Shown here: positions 30,863-39,715 of the stretch, piece by piece
Layout: each line of letters begins with the position of its first letter
How positions within the stretch are numbered: position 1 is the stretch's first letter
DNA from: an uncultured Bacteroidales bacterium
GTDB taxonomy: Bacteria > Bacteroidota > Bacteroidia > Bacteroidales > Paludibacteraceae
Reading direction: 5' to 3'
Length of the DNA: 64,000 nucleotides
NCBI GenBank assembly: GCA_946626605.1
Contig: CAMOUL010000003.1
Coordinates: 83,696 to 147,695 of the forward strand
Notes under the pieces: model-generated
The model's database searches: none
The model's input: the letters and a program-made list of their open reading frames with translations, nothing else
Told to the model about the DNA's origin: nothing
Translations under genes and position numbers: made by a program

Positions 30863-31528
30863 ATGTTCCGTAAGGAACTTCGATATTATTTCTCCACGCC
30901 GATAGCGTATATAGTCATCGGATTATATCTCTTGGCGATTAGTCTTTTCCTATGGGTGATCCCGGGTCAATGGAATATCATTGACTCGGGGTACGCCCAA
31001 GTGGACGGACTCTTTCAATTGAGTCCCTGGCTGTTTATGCTGCTCTGCCCTGCTTTGACGATGCGTCTCTTCTCGGAAGAGCGGCAGTCGGGCATGTGGG
31101 ATCTCATTCGAACCAAACCTATCTCGCTCACCCGCATCGTCTTAGGCAAATACTTCGCCGCATGGACCTTAGTGCTCATCGGTCTGCTACCCTGCTTTGT
31201 ACACTACTTTGTAGTGGCATATATGGCTGAACCGATGGGTAACTTAGACAGCGGAGCGTTCTTGGGTTCGTTCATCGGTCTCATTCTACTCAGCGGCACC
31301 TTCATGGCCCTCGGGGTACTATGCGCTACATTCAGCAAGAGCCAAATTGTCTGCTTCATCGCAGCCGCCCTCTGTTGCTTCGTTCTCTACTGGGTATTGC
31401 TGCAGGACCACTACTCTTCCCTTTCACGTGGCGTACTGGATCTAATAGACGTGATGGTCTTCATCACTGTAGCCGTCGTCGCACTCATCGCTGCTATTTT
31501 CACTATTGATAAATTAACAAGAAAATAG
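30863..31528 (+). CDS. GldF-like ABC transporter permease
   Basis: FRKELRYYFSTPIAYIVIGLYLL, LFSEERQSGMWDLIRTKPISLTRIVLGKY. Confidence 0.75.
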   Translation: MFRKELRYYFSTPIAYIVIGLYLLAISLFLWVIPGQWNIIDSGYAQVDGLFQLSPWLFMLLCPALTMRLFSEERQSGMWDLIRTKPISLTRIVLGKYFAAWTLVLIGLLPCFVHYFVVAYMAEPMGNLDSGAFLGSFIGLILLSGTFMALGVLCATFSKSQIVCFIAAALCCFVLYWVLLQDHYSSLSRGVLDLIDVMVFITVAVVALIAAIFTIDKLTRK

Positions 31529-31554
31529 ATATTCATTGTTAATTATTCATTAAA

Positions 31555-32076
31555 ATGACTCACATTGGCCTCTTATCGGATACCCACGGTCTGTTAGACA
31601 AACGCATCTTTGAGCACTTCAAAGATGTCGATGAGATTTGGCATGCAGGGGATATCGGTTCGGAGGAAGTGTTGCGTAAGTTACGCGAATTCAAACCCAC
31701 GCGCGCCGTATTCGGAAATATGGACAGTGGAGATGTGCGCTATTCCTTGGATGAGTTCTATCGTTTTCGTGTGGAGGATGTCAATGTGCTGATGACCCAT
31801 ATCGGTGGCTATCCGGGACATTATAATCCTTGGCTGATACCCATGTTTCGCAAGGCACTCGAGAACTACGACGACCCGAATCATCGCATTGATCTCTTCG
31901 TCTGCGGACACAGCCATATATTGAAAGTGCAGTATGACTCCCAGTTCAAATTTCTGACTATGAATCCCGGAGCAGCAGGTAAACAAGGATGGCAACCTTG
32001 TCAGACCTTATTGCGATTTACCATCGATGGAAGCCAAATCAAAGACTTAGAAGTCATCGAATTGGAGCGAAAATAG
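31555..32076 (+). CDS. YfcE-family metallophosphoesterase
   Basis: GLLSDTHGLL, HAGDIGSEEVL, FGNMD, GHSHILKVQ, MNPGAAG. Confidence 0.88.
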   Translation: MTHIGLLSDTHGLLDKRIFEHFKDVDEIWHAGDIGSEEVLRKLREFKPTRAVFGNMDSGDVRYSLDEFYRFRVEDVNVLMTHIGGYPGHYNPWLIPMFRKALENYDDPNHRIDLFVCGHSHILKVQYDSQFKFLTMNPGAAGKQGWQPCQTLLRFTIDGSQIKDLEVIELERK

Positions 32077-32127
32077 CCATTTTGCAAAGTAGAAATAGCA
32101 AAATATGTTGCATAACATAAAAAAAAA

Positions 32128-32161
32128 TTTGCACATTTCAAAAAAAAGCAGTACTTTTGCA
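32128..32161 (+). promoter_or_regulatory. Strong Bacteroidota-type promoter with no ORF downstream
   Basis: TTTGCACATTTCAAAAAAAAGCAGTACTTTTGCA. Confidence 0.7.
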
Positions 32162-32165
32162 CCGA

Positions 32166-32357
32166 ATTTAAGAAAGAAGATCAATCTTAAATAAAGACCA
32201 ATCTTTTTTGTACCTTAAATAAACAGACTAATACCTTAGAAAAACAGACGTCGTGACGACGGCTGTTTTCGCTTTTAAAAGCGAGGTGAACCTGACTTAA
32301 CTAAGTGTACTTACTTACAATAAAAATCCCGCCTACTCTTTCGAGTGACGGGATTTT
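32166..32357 (+). ncRNA. Candidate small RNA (promoter, two strong hairpins, terminator; no ORF)
   Basis: AAAACAG-a-CGTCG-tga-CGACG-g-CTGTTTT at 32241-32269, palindrome CGCTTTTAAAAGCG 32270-32283, terminator 32323-32357. Confidence 0.5.
32323..32357. terminator. Probably bidirectional rho-independent terminator
   Basis: AAAATCCCG ... ACTC-TTTC-GAGT ... CGGGATTTT. Confidence 0.8.
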
Positions 32358-32392
32358 CTATAAACTTTCAACTTTAAACTTTCAACTTTAAA

Positions 32393-34540
32393 CTATTTTA
32401 TCACTTGCGCTTTGATGCCGTCGCGCTCGAGCAGGGCGTTGATGGTCGGTTCACCTTGACGGAAACGGACATACAGATCCATAGCGCGCTCTGTTCCACC
32501 CTTCTCAAGGATGTTCTCGCGGAAACGTTTAGCCGCTTTCTTATCGAAGATAGAGCCGTTCTTGGCCTGTGCCTCTTTGAAAACCGAGAACGCATCGGCG
32601 TCTAACAGTTCCGACCATTTATAGCTGTAGTAACCTGCTGCGTAACCGCCGGAGAAGATATGGGTGAAGGAGCACTCCATTTGGGTGCCCGGAACAGTAG
32701 GCAGAACCGCTACTTGTTTCATTGCCTCGTCGCCAAAGCGAACGACGGACTCTACGGTTCCAATCGTCTCATTCACCTCAAACGGTTGCTCCAAAGTATG
32801 CCATGCCATATCGAGATAGCCGAAGCTGAGCTGACGTGCGCAAGCGTACGCAGCGTGGTAAGTCTGCGAAGCGTGCATCTTATCGAGCAACTCCTGAGGC
32901 ATGGTCTCGCCGGTGATATAATGTTTCGCAAAGGTATCCAGGAACTCTTTCTCGTCGATAAAGTTCTCGTTAAACTGCGAGGGCAGCTCCACAAAATCGC
33001 GCGGTACATTCGTTCCGCTCTGCGCACTGTATTGGCAGCGTGTTAACATACCATGCAGACCGTGGCCGAACTCATGCAGGAAGGTGCGTACCTCATCATA
33101 GGTGAAGAGTGCCGGTTTGTCTGCCGTCGGACGAGTGAAATTCATCACATTCACGATATGCGGACGATGATCTTTCTTGCCCTTCATATACTGCGGTTGG
33201 AAATCATTCATCCATGCGCCGCCGCGTTTACCGTCCCGCGGGTGGAAGTCCGCATAATAAACGGCCAGGAACTTACCCTTCTCGTCAAACACCTCATAGG
33301 CCGTCACTTCCGGGTGATATACCTGAATATTCTTATTCTCCTTGAAGGTGATACCATACAGACGCTGCGCCAGACCGAACACACCCTTCTTCACGTTCTC
33401 CAACTCGAAATACGGACGAAGGTCATCATCCGAGATCGCATATTTCTCTTGTTTGAGTTTCTTGGAGTAATAACTGAAGTCCCAGGGTTGCAGATGTGCG
33501 GCATAGAAACCGTGTTGATGCGCAAAATCTTCCAGTTCCAGCACTTCCTGACGAGCGGTCGGCATATACGCGTCGCGGAGTTGGTCTAACAGCCTATAGA
33601 CGTTCTCCGGTGTCTCTGCCATAGTCTTGTACAGCGATTTCTCGGCATAGTTCTTTTTGCCAAACAATTTAGCCAATGCCAAACGGGTGTTGACGATCTC
33701 CACGATGATACCCGTGTTATCGAACTCACCGCCTACGCACTTCGTTGCCGAAGCCATGTATAACTCACGACGGATATCGCGGTTGTCGAGGTCCTCCAAA
33801 ACCGGACGAAGAGTAGTCGGTTTGAGATTCAGCAACCAACCGTCCAGACCTTTGGCCTGCGCATTGGCTTTTAACATCCCTTTCACGTCGTCGTTCAGAC
33901 CGGCCAACAGACTCTCGTCCGTGATGAGCATCGTCCAGGCGTTCGTTGCCTTAAGCACATTCTGACCATATTGAAGCGTTAGTTTGCTCAATTTGGCCGT
34001 CAGTTCGCGGTAAATTTGCTTATCCTCCGCACTGAGGTTCGCTCCGTTGTTGGCAAACGACTCATAAATATCCTCCAGCAGTTTATACTGCGCCTTGTTC
34101 AGTTTGAGTTTATTGCGTTGGTCATAAACGGCTTTGATACGCTGGAAGAGGCCTTCGTTCAGACGAATCGTCGCGCTGTATTCCGACAGTTTCGGACTTA
34201 ACTCCATCTCGATCTGCTGCAGCGTGTCATTGGTCTCTGCACTCGTGAGGTTATAGAAACAGCCGGCTACAATACTTAACATTTCGCCCGACGCTTCGTA
34301 TGCCTCGATGGTGTTCTTGAAGGTCGGAGCAGCAGGATTATTGACGATATCGTCGATCTCCTTCAGTCCTTGCTTCATAGCCTCCTCGAATGCCGGCATA
34401 TAATGCTCTGCGCGGATCTCGTTGAACGGATACGTGCCATGCGGCGTCTTCCAGTTCTTGTAGTTAAAGAACGGATTAGTTGCAGCACTCGCTGCCAATA
34501 CTGTACTTGCAAGTACCATACTTAAAATCGCTTTCTTCAT
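32393..34540 (-). CDS. M3 family metallopeptidase (Dcp/oligopeptidase-like), exported
   Basis: FLHEFGHGLHGML (HExxH), signal peptide MKKAILSMVLASTVLAASAA; upstream MNNEYFS is repeat-derived. Confidence 0.93.
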   Translation of the reverse strand: MKKAILSMVLASTVLAASAATNPFFNYKNWKTPHGTYPFNEIRAEHYMPAFEEAMKQGLKEIDDIVNNPAAPTFKNTIEAYEASGEMLSIVAGCFYNLTSAETNDTLQQIEMELSPKLSEYSATIRLNEGLFQRIKAVYDQRNKLKLNKAQYKLLEDIYESFANNGANLSAEDKQIYRELTAKLSKLTLQYGQNVLKATNAWTMLITDESLLAGLNDDVKGMLKANAQAKGLDGWLLNLKPTTLRPVLEDLDNRDIRRELYMASATKCVGGEFDNTGIIVEIVNTRLALAKLFGKKNYAEKSLYKTMAETPENVYRLLDQLRDAYMPTARQEVLELEDFAHQHGFYAAHLQPWDFSYYSKKLKQEKYAISDDDLRPYFELENVKKGVFGLAQRLYGITFKENKNIQVYHPEVTAYEVFDEKGKFLAVYYADFHPRDGKRGGAWMNDFQPQYMKGKKDHRPHIVNVMNFTRPTADKPALFTYDEVRTFLHEFGHGLHGMLTRCQYSAQSGTNVPRDFVELPSQFNENFIDEKEFLDTFAKHYITGETMPQELLDKMHASQTYHAAYACARQLSFGYLDMAWHTLEQPFEVNETIGTVESVVRFGDEAMKQVAVLPTVPGTQMECSFTHIFSGGYAAGYYSYKWSELLDADAFSVFKEAQAKNGSIFDKKAAKRFRENILEKGGTERAMDLYVRFRQGEPTINALLERDGIKAQVIK

Positions 34541-34571
34541 GCTAAAATATTCATTATTCATTATTCATTAT

Positions 34572-35873
34572 TCACTTACCACGGATGAGATTAATATCTC
34601 CCGACAGCTGGTATACACCGATCACCGATGCATCGGATTTGTTTTTCCGCTTCTGATAAACGGCCTTCAGCCCCACATACGAAGCGTTCTTTGCGGCATC
34701 CGTACCCATCGCCCGAATGACATAGAAATACGCACCCTCGGCTGCCGGACGACCACCGATCATACCGTCCCAACCTTTATCCGGATCGGACCATTGATAA
34801 ACCAGTTTGCCCCAGCGATTATATACCCAACAATGGAACTCACGCAGCGAACGGTAGGCTACGCGGAACTCATCGTTATGTCCGTCGCCGTTCGGCGTGA
34901 ACACATTCGGCACGCGCAGGTACGACTCCGAGATATTGATGACCGTCTCGACCGAATCCGATGTGCAGTACTCATTACTCACCTGCCCTACCACGCGGTA
35001 CGAACCGGGTTCGCTGAATTCATAACGAATCGAGATATCATGACGTTGTGCGATCAGCTCCGAAGCCTTGTATATCGACCAGTGATAGAACTTCGCTGCT
35101 GGCGTAGGATTGGAGTAAAACGCCACCTCTACGGCACCGCTGTAACTCTTTCCGGGACTTAAGTGTTGGTCCGTCGGACGATCCATTTCATTATTTCCAG
35201 CCGGGTCGTTTTCACGGGCTGTAGCTAAAGCTACCAACTCCATTTTCACCGCCTTCACGTCCTCCAGCGGCAGGTTCACCGTCACCGAAGCAGGAGGAAG
35301 ACCCAAGGCATCACGAATCTCACTATCGTAACTCAAAGTGATCGGTGTCGGGCCATAGAGTGCGGGCAAAAGGATCGTCGGTTTCAAGGTAGTCGTCACA
35401 TTCGCCGCCGAGTCCACCCATGCTTCTGTATTCCATGCGAGTGCATTATAATCTATGGAACACGCGCGCGCATACACGGACGCCAGGTCACCGTTCACAC
35501 GCAGCAAGGTATTATCGCAAGCCGGTTCGATAGTAAACGAAAGATCCTCTACATCCTTGTACAGCGCTACGCAGAACGCACTTCCTGCAGCCGTATAACA
35601 CCCGTCCTCGGGATAGATCTCATCACAACCCGAAGCATATACCGAACCGTCCGCCCGATACCATTCTATCGGACCGATTTTTGAGCGCAAATGAATCTCA
35701 TCGCGGAAGATAAAGATCGTATCGTGCCTTTGCACTACTTGCGTCGCTGCACCGACACACTCTATATCCGAGGCGTGGGAAGGTGAAAAATGAAAAATGA
35801 AAACGGAAAGGACAATAAGCCCTAACAATTTATTTATATACCGATGTTCTCTTTTCATCCTTTCACCTTTCAC
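34572..35873 (-). CDS. Exported protein with T9SS type B (gliding-motility-type C-terminal) sorting domain
   Basis: VPNVFTPNGDGHNDEFRVAYRSLREFHCWVYNRWGKLVYQWSDPDKGWDG. Confidence 0.85.
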   Translation of the reverse strand: MKGERMKREHRYINKLLGLIVLSVFIFHFSPSHASDIECVGAATQVVQRHDTIFIFRDEIHLRSKIGPIEWYRADGSVYASGCDEIYPEDGCYTAAGSAFCVALYKDVEDLSFTIEPACDNTLLRVNGDLASVYARACSIDYNALAWNTEAWVDSAANVTTTLKPTILLPALYGPTPITLSYDSEIRDALGLPPASVTVNLPLEDVKAVKMELVALATARENDPAGNNEMDRPTDQHLSPGKSYSGAVEVAFYSNPTPAAKFYHWSIYKASELIAQRHDISIRYEFSEPGSYRVVGQVSNEYCTSDSVETVINISESYLRVPNVFTPNGDGHNDEFRVAYRSLREFHCWVYNRWGKLVYQWSDPDKGWDGMIGGRPAAEGAYFYVIRAMGTDAAKNASYVGLKAVYQKRKNKSDASVIGVYQLSGDINLIRGK

Positions 35874-35888
35874 CTTTCAATTTTCATT

Positions 35889-36809
35889 TTACTTATTCAC
35901 TCTGAATCGTTCATTGCCATTCTGAATGAAGTCCACGATCTGTTTGGCAGCAGCTATACCCGCATTGATATTGGCTTCTGCCGTCTGTGCACCCATCTTT
36001 TTCGGGGTTGCGAAGTAACGACCTTCAAAGAGTGTACGGAACTTCGCATCCGCAACCGGCATAATATCCGTCATATACTTGATATCAAGACGCTCCTGCA
36101 TCAGGGCGATCAGACCTTCTTCGTCGATCACTTCTTTGCGCGCCGTGTTGACGAGAATACCACCCTTCGGCAGCAGGTTCACCAAGTCATGGTTGATGCT
36201 GTTCTTGGTCTCTGCCGTGGCAGGAATATGCAGACTCACAATATTACAAGTCTTGTACAACTCCTCTGCGGAATGAACCGGTTTCACGTTTGCTGCTACC
36301 ATCGCTTCATCCGGACAGTACGCATCATAGGCATACACCTCCATGCCGAAGCCCTGCGCAATACGCGCTACGTTACGACCTACATTACCGAAAGCATGAA
36401 TACCTAATTTCTTTCCTTTGAGTTCGGTGCCTGATGTTCCGTTGAATAAGTTACGTACGGCATAGACCATCAGACCAAGCGCCAACTCTGCCACAGCATT
36501 ACTGTTCTGACCCGGGGTGTTCATCGCTACCACGTTATGCGCAGTAGCAGCCTCCAGATCGATGTTATCGTATCCGGCACCGGCACGTACGACGATCTTC
36601 AAGCGCTTCGCAGCGTCTAACACGGCTGCGTCCACAATATCGGAACGAATGATCAGTGCATCTGCATCCTCTACAGCCTCCAAGAGCTGTGCTTTATCGG
36701 TGTATTTCTCCAGCAGCGCCAATTCATAACCGGCACCTTCTACCACTTCGCGAATGCCATCCACAGCCACTTTCGCAAAAGGTTTCTCTGTTGCAACTAA
36801 TACTTTCAT
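35889..36809 (-). CDS. serA: D-3-phosphoglycerate dehydrogenase
   Basis: VVRAGAGYDNIDLEAATAHNVVAMNTPGQNSNAVAELALGLM, KLGIHAFGNVGRNVARI. Confidence 0.9.
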   Translation of the reverse strand: MKVLVATEKPFAKVAVDGIREVVEGAGYELALLEKYTDKAQLLEAVEDADALIIRSDIVDAAVLDAAKRLKIVVRAGAGYDNIDLEAATAHNVVAMNTPGQNSNAVAELALGLMVYAVRNLFNGTSGTELKGKKLGIHAFGNVGRNVARIAQGFGMEVYAYDAYCPDEAMVAANVKPVHSAEELYKTCNIVSLHIPATAETKNSINHDLVNLLPKGGILVNTARKEVIDEEGLIALMQERLDIKYMTDIMPVADAKFRTLFEGRYFATPKKMGAQTAEANINAGIAAAKQIVDFIQNGNERFRVNK

Positions 36810-36844
36810 TTTAATGAATAATTAATAATGAATAATGAATATTT

Positions 36845-37924
36845 TTAGTGCAGCGCTTCGTATTCCTTAATGCAGTCTACCAAGGCCTGAACGCCTTCAA
36901 TATCCATCGCGTTGTAGCAGGAAGCGCGGAAACCGCCTACCAGACGGTGACCCTTGATGCCCACCATACCTTTGGAAGTTGCGAACTTGAAGAAGTCGTC
37001 TTGTAAGTCCTCATAACCCGGTTTGAAGACGAAGCAGATATTCATGCGGCTGCGGTCCTCTTTCTTGCTGATCGTCGGCATGAAGAGTTTCGACTCATCC
37101 AGACATTTATACAGCAGGTCGGCTTTCGCTTTGTTACGTGTCTCGATCCATTTCACGCCACCGTTTGCTTTGAGCCAACGAAGGGTCAGCAACGCCGTAT
37201 AAACCGGCAGTACAGGAGGGGTGTTGAACATCGAACCGCCGTCGATATGCGTCTGATAATTCAGCATCGTCGGGATATAACGACTTACCTTACCAAGACA
37301 TGACTCTTTGATGATCACAAAAGTCACACCGGCAGGAGCTAAGTTCTTCTGTGCGCCTCCGTAGATGATATCGTATTGACTTACATCAATCGGACGACTC
37401 AGGATATCCGAACTCATATCGGCTACCAAAGGTACATTCCCTTTTTTCTTGTAGATCTCAGCCAGTTTCTCGTCGTTGATCTCTGTACCGAAGATCGTGT
37501 TATTGGTCGTAATATGGAAGTAATCGGCATCCTGCGGGATCTCATAATCCGTCGGAATACTATTCGTGCTGGCAGCTACCTCGATCGCCTCACCGAAACC
37601 TTTGGCTTCCTTCAGCGCTTTCTTGCTCCATACACCGGTATTCAGATAAGCTGCTTTCTTCTCCAGCAGGTTAAACGGCACCATGCAGAATTGCAACGAA
37701 GCACCGCCGCCGAGGAACAGTACGCGATAGCCCTCCGGCACGTTCAGCAACTCTTTCATCAGCGCTTCCGCCTCGTCCATAACGGGCTGGAAATACTTCG
37801 CGCGGTGCGAGATCTCCAATACAGAAAGTCCTTCACCCTGGAAATCGATGACCGCCTCTGCGGTTTGTTTGATTACTTCTTGCGGGAGAATACTCGGTCC
37901 CGCATTAAAATTGTACTTTTTCAT
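36845..37924 (-). CDS. serC: Phosphoserine aminotransferase
   Basis: [45 protein letters not shown]. Confidence 0.96.
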   Translation of the reverse strand: MKKYNFNAGPSILPQEVIKQTAEAVIDFQGEGLSVLEISHRAKYFQPVMDEAEALMKELLNVPEGYRVLFLGGGASLQFCMVPFNLLEKKAAYLNTGVWSKKALKEAKGFGEAIEVAASTNSIPTDYEIPQDADYFHITTNNTIFGTEINDEKLAEIYKKKGNVPLVADMSSDILSRPIDVSQYDIIYGGAQKNLAPAGVTFVIIKESCLGKVSRYIPTMLNYQTHIDGGSMFNTPPVLPVYTALLTLRWLKANGGVKWIETRNKAKADLLYKCLDESKLFMPTISKKEDRSRMNICFVFKPGYEDLQDDFFKFATSKGMVGIKGHRLVGGFRASCYNAMDIEGVQALVDCIKEYEALH

Positions 37925-37964
37925 GATTATTTTGGTTTATAAATTACACATTTTGCTTTTTACT

Positions 37965-38035
37965 TTGAGGCCGCAGGCCGTTCTTTCTACTTTGAGCAGC
38001 GTCAGCTGCGGTCTTTCTACTTTGAGCGTAGCGGT
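37965..38035. repeat. Spacer/palindrome repeat: TTTCTACTTTGAG units alternating with short variable palindromes
   Basis: tttgaGGCCgcaGGCCgttctttctactttgaGCAGCgtcaGCTGCggtctttctactttgagcgtagcggtc. Confidence 0.7.
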
Positions 38036-39679
38036 CTATTTAAGTATATAATGCTTCTGATTCCATGCGGTAGCGTGTACCTTCGGCAGCGCGATGATAC
38101 CCTCTTTCGGCTTCTTACCTGCCAGATACAATGCATATGCTACAGCAGCGAGATCGTCCTCTTGGCTCTGCGCTTTCGGCTCTTGGCTCTTAGCTGCAGG
38201 AGCAGCAACCACTCCGGCTTTTGCACGACGTTCCTCGAGATCCTTCAAGAATTGTTCTTTGGCGAGACCCGATTTATACTCGCGATATTGCTTGTCGTGC
38301 ATAGCGAACTCGAACAGTTCCTCATCGTCCTGTCCGCGGTCCCAACCGAGTTCTTTCATCTCTTTGATGTACTGCGGAAGCACGTCCGGATAGAGTTTCT
38401 GCGGGTCGTCGGTATAGAACTCAAAGCCTTTCTCTTTCGCCAACGCGATGATCTCCGGCGCTAACTCACCCGGCAACTTACCGGACTTGCCGAGGATCAT
38501 ACCCCACATTGCCGGATCCATACGGGTGAAGTCTTTCTCACCCATCGAACGGCTGAAGAGGTTCATCAGCGCAGCGTTCTTCACGTACTGACTGAACGGC
38601 GTCACCAGACACGGTGTTCCCAACATCGGCCATATACGCTGAACCTCGTCAAAGAGTTGCACGAGCAGTTCGTCTTCGCTCAGTTCTTTCTCCCCTTTCT
38701 TCTTCAGGTTCGCGTTGATAGCAGCGTGCATACCTTTGAGGTCGGCCATCAGACTTCCCATCATACCGCCCGGCAGACCGCAGCCTACAAGCAGACTCGT
38801 CATCAACGCATTCTTCGGATCGATCCAGTAACCGAGGAAATCATCAATAAACGACTGCGTCAGGCTGCGTGCCTCCATATAGGCCTTCATGTTGATATCT
38901 TTGACGCGGAAGCCTGCATCCTTGAGCATCGCCTGAATCGTGATTACATCCGGGTGTACCTTACCCCAACTGAGCGGTTCCATCGCTACGTCTAACACGT
39001 CACCACCGGCTTTCGCTACTTCGAGCATCGAAGCCACACTGAAGCCCGGGCCTGAATGTCCGTGGTACTGAATGATGATATCGGGATGTTTCTCTTTGAT
39101 GGCTGCTACGATCACGCCTAACATATGCGGACGACCGATACCTGCCATGTCTTTCAAACAAATCTCCTGTGCGCCGCCTTCGATCAGCTGTTCGGCTAAG
39201 TTGATGTAATACTCCGCCGTGTGTACTTTCGAGTAGGTGATACACATCGTGGCCTGCGCCGTCATACCGGCCTCTTTTGCCCATTTGATCGACGGAATGA
39301 TATTACGCGGGTCATTCAGACCGCAGAAGATACGGGTGATATCTGTTCCCTGCGCGTGCTTCACTTTGTACATCAGTTTGCGCACGTCAGCCGGCACAGG
39401 ATTCATACGCAGCGCATTCAGACCGCGGTCCAACATATGGGTCTTGATACCTGCCTCATTGAACGGCTTACAGAACGTACGAACCGCCTGATTCGGGTTC
39501 TCGCCGTACAGCAGGTTCACCTGCTCCGATGCACCGCCGTTGGTCTCTACGCGGTCAAAACAACCCATATCAATGATCACCGGTGCAATACGCGCTAACT
39601 GGTCCTTTCGCGGCACATACTTTCCACTACTCTGCCACATGTCGCGATAAACCAAACTAAATTGAATTTCTTTTTTCAT
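38036..39679 (-). CDS. Pyruvate carboxylase subunit B / oxaloacetate decarboxylase alpha-type carboxyltransferase
   Basis: VYRDMWQSSGKYVPRKD, ICLKDMAGIGRPHMLG, IIQYHGHSGPGFSVAS. Confidence 0.88.
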   Translation of the reverse strand: MKKEIQFSLVYRDMWQSSGKYVPRKDQLARIAPVIIDMGCFDRVETNGGASEQVNLLYGENPNQAVRTFCKPFNEAGIKTHMLDRGLNALRMNPVPADVRKLMYKVKHAQGTDITRIFCGLNDPRNIIPSIKWAKEAGMTAQATMCITYSKVHTAEYYINLAEQLIEGGAQEICLKDMAGIGRPHMLGVIVAAIKEKHPDIIIQYHGHSGPGFSVASMLEVAKAGGDVLDVAMEPLSWGKVHPDVITIQAMLKDAGFRVKDINMKAYMEARSLTQSFIDDFLGYWIDPKNALMTSLLVGCGLPGGMMGSLMADLKGMHAAINANLKKKGEKELSEDELLVQLFDEVQRIWPMLGTPCLVTPFSQYVKNAALMNLFSRSMGEKDFTRMDPAMWGMILGKSGKLPGELAPEIIALAKEKGFEFYTDDPQKLYPDVLPQYIKEMKELGWDRGQDDEELFEFAMHDKQYREYKSGLAKEQFLKDLEERRAKAGVVAAPAAKSQEPKAQSQEDDLAAVAYALYLAGKKPKEGIIALPKVHATAWNQKHYILK

Positions 39680-39715
39680 GCTATAAGATATTCATTATTC
39701 ATTAATCATTATTCA

